Shown here: positions 43,687-52,246 of the stretch, one piece after another
How the letters are laid out: every line of letters begins with the position of its first letter
Numbering within the stretch: the stretch's first letter is position 1
Source of the DNA: Enterocloster asparagiformis
Lineage (GTDB): Bacteria; Bacillota; Clostridia; Lachnospirales; Lachnospiraceae
NCBI GenBank assembly: GCA_018380885.1
Contig: JAGZSY010000023.1
Location: 1 to 64,000, forward strand
DNA: 64,000 nt
Direction: 5' to 3'
Notes under the pieces: model-generated
The model's input: the letters and a program-made list of their open reading frames with translations, nothing else
Databases searched by the model: none
What the model was told of the DNA's origin: nothing
Position numbers and translations under genes: made by a program

Positions 43687-45240
43687 TTATCGAACCGTAA
43701 GGTTCTTCTTCTTGCGCACCAGAATTACCACGGCCGCCGCAACTCCCGCCACGCACACCAGAATCGCGGACAACGCGTAAAAATTCATGTGATACCGCAG
43801 GGTAAATTCATTGACCGTCACGTTTCCGGCCCGGTCCGTCACCGTGAGGACATACTGGCCCGGCCCCGTCACCTGGGTGTCTGTAAACTCGTAGGGTTCC
43901 TTTCCGTTCTTGGAAAGGGTGATTCCGGCTATATCGTTGGCGAGATACGTGATAACCGCGCTCTGACGCCCCGCGTCCACCGTAACCTCCGGCGGCTGTG
44001 TATCCCGCTCCAGATTTAAGGAAAAGCTCTCTCCCGCCTTCCCCTCCAGCTCCAGCTCATAGCTGCCGTCCTCCGCCATGGTGAGCACGGCCCCGTCTCC
44101 CACATCCAGCGCTTCCCCGTTAAACGAGGCTTTGGTGATCCTCATGCCGGCCGGAGCGATATAGGAATCCCGGTTGACGTATGTGTTGATGATTTCAAAG
44201 GTGAACTCATGTCCCTCGGAAACCAGCCGGTACTGTCCAAACGCCCTGAGCTGGCGGTCGGCCTCCCACTCCAGCTCCTCGTCCCCCAGGAACAGCTCGT
44301 ACTTCCCTTCAGAGCGGATCTCAACCGCCTGAGTGGTCGCCATGCGCTCCGGTATGTTGCACAGGAACGAGAAGCCGTTCTCCAGCGTCACCTGATACAT
44401 CGAAGAGTCGGGCTGGAACACCTGGCTCCTTGTCCCGGTCCCGGCTTCCTGAGTCTCCGGCGTTTTTTCGGGTTCCGTTTCCTGAGCCGCCTCAGTCTCT
44501 GAAACCGCCTCCGTTTCTGAAAACGCCTCAGTCTCCACGGCGCCCTCAGTCTCCGCAGCCGTAGTCTCGTCTAAGATGCTGACGCCCCCGGTCCCGGCCG
44601 GTCTCGTCGGAATGACGTCCCCTATAAAAGAACCGGCGCTACCGGAATACCCGGTCCCTGCGCCCGCAGCTTCCGCCGCGGCCTCGGGGCTCTTCTCATC
44701 GATCCGGAACCGGAAGATTGACCGGTACTCTTTCTGTTCGGAGAGCGGCACGTTTTTGTCCGCCACCGCGGTTAAGCGGATCACGTAGGTTCCCCTTTCC
44801 GACACCATCTGACGGGAGGCGTAGGAAAACGGCACGCCGTCCTTCTCCGCGGTATAGGCCACGTCCGCCGGTATCTCCAGGTACACGGGTTTGTCGGTGA
44901 CCCCGCCGTTGGACACGTTGGAGTAAAGGAAATATTTGTCCTTGATGGACAGCTCGTACAGGCCGAAATCGGAGTGGAGGCGCTCAGTCATGGTCACATC
45001 CTCAACGCCCGGTCCCTCCCCCTCCTTGATACTGCTCTGGTCGACGTTCGCCGCAGCCCCCGGGCCGTGGGCCGCATCCGCCTCCGGGTCCTCGCCTTCC
45101 TCAGACCCGGCAAAATCGAATCTGGAGGAGAACGAGGAAGCGGATTCATCCGTTTTCCCCGCCGCCGGCGACGTCATGGCAAGGCAGCCCGATAAGACGC
45201 CCGCCGCAATGATCAGTCCCGCTTTTTTCACTTGAACCAT
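43687..45240 (-). CDS. Exported Ig-like protein with acidic spacer and C-terminal membrane anchor
   Basis: A 517-residue surface protein. A signal peptide (about 1-28) is followed by an Asp/Glu-rich N-region, a beta-rich domain, a Glu/Thr-rich repeat (TEAFSETEAVSETEAAQETE), two Ig-like regions ending RDTQPPEVTVDAG and TDRAGNVTVNEFTL, one C-terminal span (SAILVCVAGVAAAVVILV) and a KKK tail. It resembles the 34943-36013 protein. It is encoded between the VirD4-like ATPase and the VirB6-like pair and probably displays part of the apparatus across the wall. Confidence 0.75.
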   Translation of the reverse strand: MVQVKKAGLIIAAGVLSGCLAMTSPAAGKTDESASSFSSRFDFAGSEEGEDPEADAAHGPGAAANVDQSSIKEGEGPGVEDVTMTERLHSDFGLYELSIKDKYFLYSNVSNGGVTDKPVYLEIPADVAYTAEKDGVPFSYASRQMVSERGTYVIRLTAVADKNVPLSEQKEYRSIFRFRIDEKSPEAAAEAAGAGTGYSGSAGSFIGDVIPTRPAGTGGVSILDETTAAETEGAVETEAFSETEAVSETEAAQETEPEKTPETQEAGTGTRSQVFQPDSSMYQVTLENGFSFLCNIPERMATTQAVEIRSEGKYELFLGDEELEWEADRQLRAFGQYRLVSEGHEFTFEIINTYVNRDSYIAPAGMRITKASFNGEALDVGDGAVLTMAEDGSYELELEGKAGESFSLNLERDTQPPEVTVDAGRQSAVITYLANDIAGITLSKNGKEPYEFTDTQVTGPGQYVLTVTDRAGNVTVNEFTLRYHMNFYALSAILVCVAGVAAAVVILVRKKKNLTVR

Positions 45241-45265
45241 ATCTCTTTAACCTCGCTTTTCATGG

Positions 45266-47311
45266 TCAGGCCATACCCTGAAGCCTTTCGTCCCCGCTGT
45301 TCTCAACCGTCTGCGCTTCCTCCTGCCGCCGTTCCTCCTGCTGCCTCTGGATGATGTAATTGCGCTCCTCCAAATCGTAATATACCTCGTCCCCGAAGAA
45401 CGCGTTCATTCTCACATCGCTTAAATCCATGGTCTTCATTGCGTAAAGCGGACACTTGTAGCTGGGCGTAAACCTGGTCTTTAAGGGATAATTTCCAAAT
45501 GTAACGATAATCGCATTTCCGGTGCTGGTCTTATTGTTCAGCTTCTGAAGCTCGGACGGATAGATTAAGGGCCTTGTCTGCACCTGGCTGGAAACGTTGA
45601 TTCCGCCGTTTTTGTCTCCCAGGGAGGACGAAACGCTCTGGGTGGAGACCGTCTTGTTGCCGCAGAGCTTTGAGAATTCTTCACACGTCTCGATATCGTT
45701 GGAACCGATAAACATTTTCAGTCCGCAGTTGCTCTTGATAATGTTGGCAATGGTCTGGCTGTAGACGTTGTCTAACTGGGCGTAGGACTGAACCACCATG
45801 TTGAACCAGATTTTGCGGCTCCGGCCCACGGTGATCATCTTGTCGAACTTGTCGATCTTGGGCATGTTGCCGAACTCGTCCAGAATAAAGTAAACGTTGC
45901 GGGGAAGGCTCAAATCCTCTCTCGCCGAAGCCACCTTGATCAGCGCCTTGTAGATACAGAGGACGAACACCGCCGCCAGGGCGTGCCGGGTATCCTTCTC
46001 GTCCGGAATCTTTAAAAACAGCGCCGTGGGCTCTTTGGCAAACTGCACCGGGTCAATGTCCGTGGCCGACGTCAGAGAGCAGAGTCCCTCGTCGTTGAAC
46101 ATGGACAGCTTGTCAAAGGCGATGGACATATAGCTGGAAAGGGTCGTGTCCGCCGCTGACAGCACCTGTCTGGACAGTCCCACGGACTTGGACAGTTTGG
46201 GCCTTCCCATAAAGTACTCCTTCAGCGCCTGGAACTCGTTCTCGGAATTGCTGATGGCCTTGTTGATGTTGAAGAAGCAGAACTTATCCCTGGTCATCTC
46301 CAGCTCCGGGTACTCGCTGTCCTCCAGCATAGCCAGGCAGACCGCCATGATAATGGACCGGGCGCCCTTCTCCCAAACGGGATCGTCCTTGGACTCGATG
46401 GGGCAGATAACGCTGATCAGGTCGTTTAAATCCTCATACAGCTCGTCGTATATCTTCTGCTTCTCCACCTTCACCACGGTGATCAGCTCCCGCCGCACCG
46501 CGTAGGCCTTTCCCTTGTACTCGTACCAAACGTCCCCGTACATTCCGATGTCGTTGACCAGCTCCAGGCCGCTCTCCCGCACGTCGGATTCGCACTGGAA
46601 GATCCCCTTCCCCCCGGCCAGATACATCTGGTACCGGTCGTAGATATCCCCCAGGGGATTCCAGCGGAAGGAACTGTAGGGATCGCGCAAATCCAGCACC
46701 ATCACCTTATACCCCCGCTCCGCCAGCATCCCGCTGTGAAGCTGAAACAGCTCCCCCTTGGGGTCCGTGCAGATCATGGAGGAACCGGCCGAGCTGCGCC
46801 CCAGAATCTGGATCATGGGGTTGATAAACGTGGTGGTCTTGCCGCTTCCAGTGGCGCCGATCACCAGGCCGTGCATTGGGCTTGCCAGATTTAAATCCAG
46901 CTCCCGCTTCTTCTTGTTGTACACGGCGTATACGGGAATTCCGTCCTTCTTCGACTCGCTCATTTTTGTAAAGCGGAAGGGCTTAAAATTCTCGTCCCGC
47001 TCTTTATCCGTCATAAAGCGTGAATTTTCCAACGAGCTGTCCACGCTGTCCGCCTTGGATTTCAGCAGACGCTTGGCCTGCTTGGCGGTTGGCCTGCGGA
47101 ATACCAGATAAAGCAGAACCGTCATCACCGAAACGACCGCTCCGTACAGCCAGGTGGTCGCCTTAAGCAGCAGCCCCGGGTTCCAGAGCATCCCCCAGTT
47201 CCCTGTGACCACGGCGGGCACCAGCTCGTTCAGCACCATCGCCATCAAATATCCGAACACCGTGACCATCACAAGGCCGGTCAAAATGATTCCCGCTATC
47301 TTCTTTACCAT
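45266..47311 (-). CDS. VirD4/TraG-family type IV coupling ATPase
   Basis: A 681-residue coupling protein that selects substrates and feeds them to the type IV channel. Two N-terminal membrane spans (about 5-30 and 45-70) precede the ATPase, with Walker A GATGSGKTT near residue 151 and Walker B VYFILDEFGNMP near 478; PSELQKLNNKTSTGNAI and the RFTPSYKC end are TraG-like. The ATG at 47311 is chosen because GGAGGCGCAGT precedes it. A longer in-frame reading would run through the promoter region. It is first in the 27-kb transcription unit. No relaxase is encoded nearby. Confidence 0.93.
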   Translation of the reverse strand: MVKKIAGIILTGLVMVTVFGYLMAMVLNELVPAVVTGNWGMLWNPGLLLKATTWLYGAVVSVMTVLLYLVFRRPTAKQAKRLLKSKADSVDSSLENSRFMTDKERDENFKPFRFTKMSESKKDGIPVYAVYNKKKRELDLNLASPMHGLVIGATGSGKTTTFINPMIQILGRSSAGSSMICTDPKGELFQLHSGMLAERGYKVMVLDLRDPYSSFRWNPLGDIYDRYQMYLAGGKGIFQCESDVRESGLELVNDIGMYGDVWYEYKGKAYAVRRELITVVKVEKQKIYDELYEDLNDLISVICPIESKDDPVWEKGARSIIMAVCLAMLEDSEYPELEMTRDKFCFFNINKAISNSENEFQALKEYFMGRPKLSKSVGLSRQVLSAADTTLSSYMSIAFDKLSMFNDEGLCSLTSATDIDPVQFAKEPTALFLKIPDEKDTRHALAAVFVLCIYKALIKVASAREDLSLPRNVYFILDEFGNMPKIDKFDKMITVGRSRKIWFNMVVQSYAQLDNVYSQTIANIIKSNCGLKMFIGSNDIETCEEFSKLCGNKTVSTQSVSSSLGDKNGGINVSSQVQTRPLIYPSELQKLNNKTSTGNAIIVTFGNYPLKTRFTPSYKCPLYAMKTMDLSDVRMNAFFGDEVYYDLEERNYIIQRQQEERRQEEAQTVENSGDERLQGMA

Positions 47312-47365
47312 ACTGCGCCTCCAATCCCCTGTTACCTTCAGTCCCGCTCTTGATAAAGCCATGTT

Positions 47366-47432
47366 ATTATATTCCCGTGGCGGCTTCAACCGGTCGGAAC
47401 CGAAAGTCATTTATTGCTACCAAACGTCATTT
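47366..47432 (-). promoter_or_regulatory. Activator-type promoter of the secretion operon with two direct repeats
   Basis: On the minus strand a perfect TATAAT (47366-47371) has no good -35 box. Starting 28 bp upstream are two 13-base direct repeats, AAATGACTTTCGG (47400-47412) and AAATGACGTTTGG (47420-47432), spaced 20 bp apart (11 of 13 identical). Paired direct repeats about two helical turns apart, just upstream of position -35, are the pattern used by LytTR response regulators. A LytTR regulator gene lies at 49.3-50.1 kb. The predicted leader before the VirD4 start is about 48 nt. Confidence 0.55.
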
Positions 47433-47436
47433 TCCG

Positions 47437-49350
47437 CTAATCCTTTGCGCCGGTTTTCCCGGGGGAGACCGGTATGACCACCGACACGCAGAACACCTGC
47501 TCCCCGGGTTCAAACTGCGCCAGTCCCCCATACTTTTTCACAATGGCCTTCACGGATTCGACCCCGATCCCCATTCCCGTACGTTTTGAGGAGCGGAAAT
47601 ACCCGCCGCTGTATTCGACCTGCCCGTTAAAGCTGTTCTCCAGCATAATGGCGAGGCACCGGTCGTCCTGGCTGCATTTCAGATGGATAAACCTCCGCCC
47701 GCCTTCCTGCCGCTGGCACGCTTCCAGCGCGTTTTCCATCAGGTTTCCCACCACCACGCACAGCTCGTCCCCGGGAAGCGCGACTTTGGCCGGTATGCTG
47801 ATCTTCAAATCCGTCTCGATCCCCGCTTTCACAGCCGCCGTCTCATAATGGCTGAGCACCGCATCCAGCGCATAGTTGTCCGTGTAGGTCACCGGCTCCT
47901 TAAAGCTCACGGATGGCATAAGGCCCTCCAGATATTCCCCAATCTGCGCCGTGTTTCCCTCCTGGTACAGCGTGTTTAATATGCGGAGGTGGTGGCGCAT
48001 ATCGTGGCGCAGCCTGCGGGTCTCCTCGATTCTGGCGTTTAGCTGGCGGTAATGCTCCTGCTGCATGGACAGCTGCCGGTTCATGCGGCCGGTCTCAATC
48101 ACAAAGACCGCGCGGCTGCGGTAGGCGTCCACCATGTCCTGCCACAGGATGCTGAGCATCCCCACGAGCAGCACAACGCCGCCCAGAAAAATGAACGGTT
48201 CCCCAACTACCGGCTCATAGTACGGCAAAAGCTGTTCCATAAAGATGACGGCGGTAAACGCCACCGCCATCACTAACAGCGTCTGCGCCCGGTCCATCCC
48301 CTCAATCAAAGCCCGGTCCGCCACAAGAATCAGATAAAAGGCCACCGCGAACTTGTACCACTCTGCGAGGTAGCGGAACCAGTCGGCCGCCGCAGGCGGA
48401 ATATATTCCACCAGAAAGCTGTATACCAGCGCCAGCATACAGATTCCGCCCATAACCGCAGAGATCGCCCCGCCTTTTATCCGGTACAGGTCGTTTTCCA
48501 GTATCACCGCCAGCCACAGCATGGAAAAAAAGGAAAACTGGCTGACCGCGTACCACGGCAATATCTCCAGGGGGATGCTGGACCGGACCAGCGGCCAGAC
48601 CGCATAGCCCACAAAACACTGACAGAACAGAAAAAACAGAAATCCCCTCCACCACCGTATCTGTATGGCCAGCTGGAGGGACAGAAGAGAGGCCACGCAG
48701 GTCAGCATCATGGTCACAGCCTTGAAATACAGGTTCATCTCCCGCAGCCTGGCGACCTCCTCGTAGGGCCCCAGCGTGGGCGGTCCGAACATCCGCACGT
48801 GCATGGAGGCCAGGTCCGCGACCTGTACCAGAATCTGAATCTCGCCCGTCTCCCGGATGGGAACCACCTCGCTCCTGATCCCCTGGCGGTTCAATTCCGG
48901 ATCTCCCCACTCCATCGCCAGGCGGCCCTGGATATACATGCGGCTGGCCGCGGATATCTCCGGCATCTCCAGCGCAAAAATCTGCTCTGTGTCCGGCAGA
49001 ATCAGCCGCAGGCGGAAGGTTCCCTTTGTCCAGCCGGACGTTCCCTCCCGCCGCATTTTTCCATATTTTCCCAGCGATACAATGACGGGTTCAGGCAGGC
49101 TCTTGCCGGTGAAATCCTCCGGCCCCAGCAGCGCGTCCTCGTAATATTCCCAGCCCGCGGTCAGCCACCGCAGCTTCGCCGCGGACTGCCCCTCCGCCGT
49201 CAGGTCCAAAATCCCCTGGTAAGGCTGCCCGGCCCTCTGGGTATACCGGTTGTTGTAGAAATACAGAACCAGAATGATTGTCACCGAGACAATGGACGCC
49301 GCCAGCATCACCAGCAGAGGGCGTATACTCCGAACGTCAAATCGTTTCAT
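47437..49350 (-). CDS. 7TM sensor histidine kinase, GHKL type
   Basis: A 637-residue membrane sensor. One N-terminal span, an extracytoplasmic beta-rich domain (about 45-200, of the 7TMR-DISM extracellular kind), seven membrane spans (about 205-400), a coiled linker and a GHKL kinase module follow. The phosphoacceptor motif is RLRHDMRHHL with His449. The ATPase has NLMENALEAC as N-box and GMGIGVESVK as G-box. The gene starts 14 bp inside the end of the LytTR regulator gene, so the pair forms a two-component system, probably controlling the secretion operon 125 bp downstream. Confidence 0.9.
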   Translation of the reverse strand: MKRFDVRSIRPLLVMLAASIVSVTIILVLYFYNNRYTQRAGQPYQGILDLTAEGQSAAKLRWLTAGWEYYEDALLGPEDFTGKSLPEPVIVSLGKYGKMRREGTSGWTKGTFRLRLILPDTEQIFALEMPEISAASRMYIQGRLAMEWGDPELNRQGIRSEVVPIRETGEIQILVQVADLASMHVRMFGPPTLGPYEEVARLREMNLYFKAVTMMLTCVASLLSLQLAIQIRWWRGFLFFLFCQCFVGYAVWPLVRSSIPLEILPWYAVSQFSFFSMLWLAVILENDLYRIKGGAISAVMGGICMLALVYSFLVEYIPPAAADWFRYLAEWYKFAVAFYLILVADRALIEGMDRAQTLLVMAVAFTAVIFMEQLLPYYEPVVGEPFIFLGGVVLLVGMLSILWQDMVDAYRSRAVFVIETGRMNRQLSMQQEHYRQLNARIEETRRLRHDMRHHLRILNTLYQEGNTAQIGEYLEGLMPSVSFKEPVTYTDNYALDAVLSHYETAAVKAGIETDLKISIPAKVALPGDELCVVVGNLMENALEACQRQEGGRRFIHLKCSQDDRCLAIMLENSFNGQVEYSGGYFRSSKRTGMGIGVESVKAIVKKYGGLAQFEPGEQVFCVSVVIPVSPGKTGAKD

Positions 49351-50071
49351 CGTTTTCCCTCAGCTCCCGCAGCACATATCTCAAATACTCTTTTTTTACC
49401 TGGCCTCTGCCCCGGACCCGGATCGGCAGCCGCTCTCCATTTCTCAGCACCACGTTCTGCTCCTCAACCTTCCCGATCCAGTCCATATTGACATAGATGG
49501 ACCGGTTACAGCAGAGAAAACGCCTGTCCTTTTTAAGCTGTTCTTCCAACGCCGAAAAAGAGGAGGACGCGGACATGACGTTGTCCGCGGTGTGAATCTG
49601 CGGTATGCGCCGGACGCAGTCCACGTAGAGAATCTTTTTAAACGGTATGCCAGCCTCAAGGCCTTCCCGCAGCGTCACCGACAGCTCCTGCCGCCCCTGC
49701 TCCGGCTTGCCGCAAATCCGGTTCAGCGCCCTGCAAAGCTCCCCGTAGTCCAGCGGTTTCATCAGATAGTATGCGGCCTGAACTTTATAGCTGTCCACCG
49801 CGTAGTCCATGCTGGAGGTAAAAAAGATCAGACGGCAGTCCCCGTCGATCCGGCATACCTGTTGGGCCGCCTCCATTCCGTTCATTCCGCCCATATAAAT
49901 GTCGAAAATGATTACGTCGTAGCGTCCCGGACCATAGAACCTGAGAAATTCTTCAGCCGAGCTGAACGTGTCCGTATGTAAATCCATTCCCCGTTCCATG
50001 AAATACCGGTTCAGCATCGTTTCCATGATCGTCCGGTCCTGAAGGGTGTCATCTACCACTGCAATGACCAT
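49337..50071 (-). CDS. LytTR-family response regulator
   Basis: A 244-residue regulator. The receiver domain (about 1-120) has the acidic pair in VVDDT, the phospho-acceptor Asp57 in VIIFDIYMGG and the Lys of LMKPLDYGEL. The LytTR DNA-binding domain (about 140-240) includes LKKDRRFLCCNRSIYVNMDW and RNGERLPIRVRGRGQVKKEY. It is translationally coupled to the downstream GHKL kinase. It is the obvious candidate to bind the direct repeats at 47400-47432. Confidence 0.93.
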   Translation of the reverse strand: MVIAVVDDTLQDRTIMETMLNRYFMERGMDLHTDTFSSAEEFLRFYGPGRYDVIIFDIYMGGMNGMEAAQQVCRIDGDCRLIFFTSSMDYAVDSYKVQAAYYLMKPLDYGELCRALNRICGKPEQGRQELSVTLREGLEAGIPFKKILYVDCVRRIPQIHTADNVMSASSSFSALEEQLKKDRRFLCCNRSIYVNMDWIGKVEEQNVVLRNGERLPIRVRGRGQVKKEYLRYVLRELRENDETI

Positions 50072-50106
50072 AGAAATCCCCCCTTGTCATTTGTAATTGA
50101 AGCAAA

Positions 50107-50155
50107 GTGCCAAGAGCACCGGTCCCCATTTCCGGGATACCGGTGCTCTTGGCAC
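50107..50155. terminator. Strong bidirectional hairpin between the two kinase units
   Basis: A perfect 17-bp stem (GTGCCAAGAGCACCGGT and its complement) with a 15-base loop separates the LytTR pair from the upstream second kinase gene. The minus-strand 3' side is TTTGCTTCAATT and the plus side GTTTTACTT. It should end transcription from the second kinase gene and make the LytTR pair a separate unit. Confidence 0.7.
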
Positions 50156-50217
50156 GTTTTACTTCCATGATTCTATTTTATCATATCCGGGAAAGCCCGG
50201 CGTGACCTTAACAAAAT

Positions 50218-52131
50218 TTAAGGCATGGGATTATGCTCTTTTGCAACGCCTTTTAAGCGGATTTCAACCCGAAAGCAGTCCTCGTCCTTCTCCGTCTCCA
50301 GGCTTCCGCCGTACCGCTGCGCCACCTCCCGCATCACGCTCAGCCCGTAGCCGTGGGCCAGTTTATCCGCTTTGTTGGTCCCTCTTTCAGCGTTTTTTGC
50401 CGGATCGGCGGAGTTTGCGCAGCGGATCACCAAATCCTTGTCCTCCAGCTTCAGCTCCAGATAGATCCACCGCTCCCCGTCCGCGGGAAGGCGGCCGCAG
50501 GCCTCCACCGCATTGTTTAGAAGGTTCATCAGCAGCGCGGTGATGTCGTTATTCGTAACATTCAGCGCCCCTGCCATCCTGTCTCCGTCTACCTCTATGT
50601 AAATCCCGTCCTGAGCCGCCTGGGCGGTCTGGACGCTGAGAATGGCGTCGATCAGGCTATCGCCCGTGTACTCCGTAACCGCCGATATGCCCAGGGAGGG
50701 GAAGATTTCTTTCAAATACTCCCTCAACTGTTCCAGTTCCCCCAAATCTGCATAATGCTTCAGCAGCGTATAGCGGTTGCGCGTCTCGTGAAGCTGTTTT
50801 CTGGTTCTGATCACATAGTCCTGCTGCAGCGCGGCATATTTTTCTCTGGCCTCCAATTGCGCCCGCGATAGCTTTTGCTCCATTTGCAGGGTAATTTTTT
50901 CTGTAAATGCGCGCAGCATATCCCAGAAAATGATTCCGGCTACCAGAAGGATCAGCACCGCCCCCGCGATCTCCACAAACCAACCGGTATAAATCGGCTC
51001 GTAGAACGGAAAACACCTGTCCATGATCAATGCGGCCGCAAATACGCAGTTTCCGGCCAGCATAGGAAGGGAATACGGCGCCCTGCGGTACACGGCCCAC
51101 GCGCTTGCCCCCAACAGCCAGGCGGCCGCAAACCACTTAAAAGCGGTCAGCAGATTCCCATATGCGTACAGCTGCCAGGCGGCCGTAACCGGAAAAAATT
51201 CCCAAAAAATCGTGCTGAGGCACACGGCTCCCCCGAGTATCCAGGACGGCAGGCAGGCCTTCCTGGGAAGGCGGCAGATATTTCCCTGAATCCACATCAT
51301 GGAAACGCCGATCCCGTAATAGCAGAAGCGTTCCAACACGAGGAGCGTATCCAGCCCCCTGCCGACAACCTGAAACACGGGCCAGGCCGTGCTGCCGAAA
51401 AAGCAGAGGCACAGCAGCGCCAGAAGCCCGTAGGGTCTTGAAAACCGGCTCCCCACGCCGATGATCAGGCACAGAATCCCGATGAAAAAGGCCACCGCGC
51501 AGCCGGCCGCGTGAATCAGAAGCCGCAGGGCCGAGGTTCTCGCCACAAGCTCCGGCGCGCCGAAGGCCGGAGGATAGACCATTCCGCTGTAAAAATGGCT
51601 GTGGTCCTCCGCCTCCACCACGATCTCGATCCGCTCCCGGGCGGTAAAGGTCACCACGCTCATGGATTGGTTGAGATCCGGCTCCCCCATTCCCACGCTC
51701 TGCTTAAGCGTACCGTTGACCCACAGGCGCCACCGGGAATAAACAGGCGTCAGCTCCAGGGCATACTCCTGTTCAGGGCCGTCGGTAAGGATCACCGTGC
51801 GGTAGGTTCCCATTCCGTAGGGGTCTGCAGCCGGGTCCCCCAGGTCAAATCCGCCGTATCTGCCGATATAGAAATAGGCGTCCGGCGCATAATCCCCAAT
51901 CTGGTCAGGGGACAGCAGCCGTCCCTGGTAAAAGGACCAGCCGTCCACCAGATAGAACATTGGATTCTCCCCGTACCAATCGCCGTCCAGCCGCACCACC
52001 CCCATGTTAGCCTGCGGTCGGGGACGTGTATACTTATTGTCAAAAAGATAACAAACCATAAACAGCATCAGGCTTACGGACGTAACCGACACCATCAGCA
52101 GAATCGTTTTAAGCCGCGTTTTTCTGTTCAT
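50218..52131 (-). CDS. Second 7TM GHKL-type sensor kinase
   Basis: A 637-residue sensor with the same layout as the 47437-49350 kinase: N-terminal span, extracytoplasmic domain (about 40-205), seven spans, coiled coil, GHKL module. The start at 52131 follows AAGGGGGAGGC; a longer reading would overlap the upstream gene without a site. The histidine motif is atypical: QLHETRNRY with His448 replaces the usual RHDxxHH. The N-box NLLNNAVEAC and G-box HGYGLSVMRE are present. It has no own response regulator next to it and may feed the LytTR or OmpR-type regulator. Confidence 0.85.
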   Translation of the reverse strand: MNRKTRLKTILLMVSVTSVSLMLFMVCYLFDNKYTRPRPQANMGVVRLDGDWYGENPMFYLVDGWSFYQGRLLSPDQIGDYAPDAYFYIGRYGGFDLGDPAADPYGMGTYRTVILTDGPEQEYALELTPVYSRWRLWVNGTLKQSVGMGEPDLNQSMSVVTFTARERIEIVVEAEDHSHFYSGMVYPPAFGAPELVARTSALRLLIHAAGCAVAFFIGILCLIIGVGSRFSRPYGLLALLCLCFFGSTAWPVFQVVGRGLDTLLVLERFCYYGIGVSMMWIQGNICRLPRKACLPSWILGGAVCLSTIFWEFFPVTAAWQLYAYGNLLTAFKWFAAAWLLGASAWAVYRRAPYSLPMLAGNCVFAAALIMDRCFPFYEPIYTGWFVEIAGAVLILLVAGIIFWDMLRAFTEKITLQMEQKLSRAQLEAREKYAALQQDYVIRTRKQLHETRNRYTLLKHYADLGELEQLREYLKEIFPSLGISAVTEYTGDSLIDAILSVQTAQAAQDGIYIEVDGDRMAGALNVTNNDITALLMNLLNNAVEACGRLPADGERWIYLELKLEDKDLVIRCANSADPAKNAERGTNKADKLAHGYGLSVMREVAQRYGGSLETEKDEDCFRVEIRLKGVAKEHNPMP

Positions 52132-52246
52132 GCCTCCCCCTTCCCGCTTTTGCAACAGGGTCTCTGAACCAGGCCCCACACCCTGCTGCCAATCCGGCCG
52201 GCAACGCCAGTGGCCGCGCCGGTTGAGCGGTATTTTCAAATGCGCT

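Noticed and set aside
34606..47311. Integrative conjugative element of the Tn1549 type
   Set aside because: VirD4, VirB4, VirB6 and pilin-like genes fit, but relaxase, integrase, topoisomerase, wall hydrolase and att repeats were not found.
47312..47410. N-terminal extension of the VirD4-like protein up to 47410
   Set aside because: The ATG at 47311 has a strong GGAGG site and starts a membrane segment. The extension is not TraG-like and contains the promoter.
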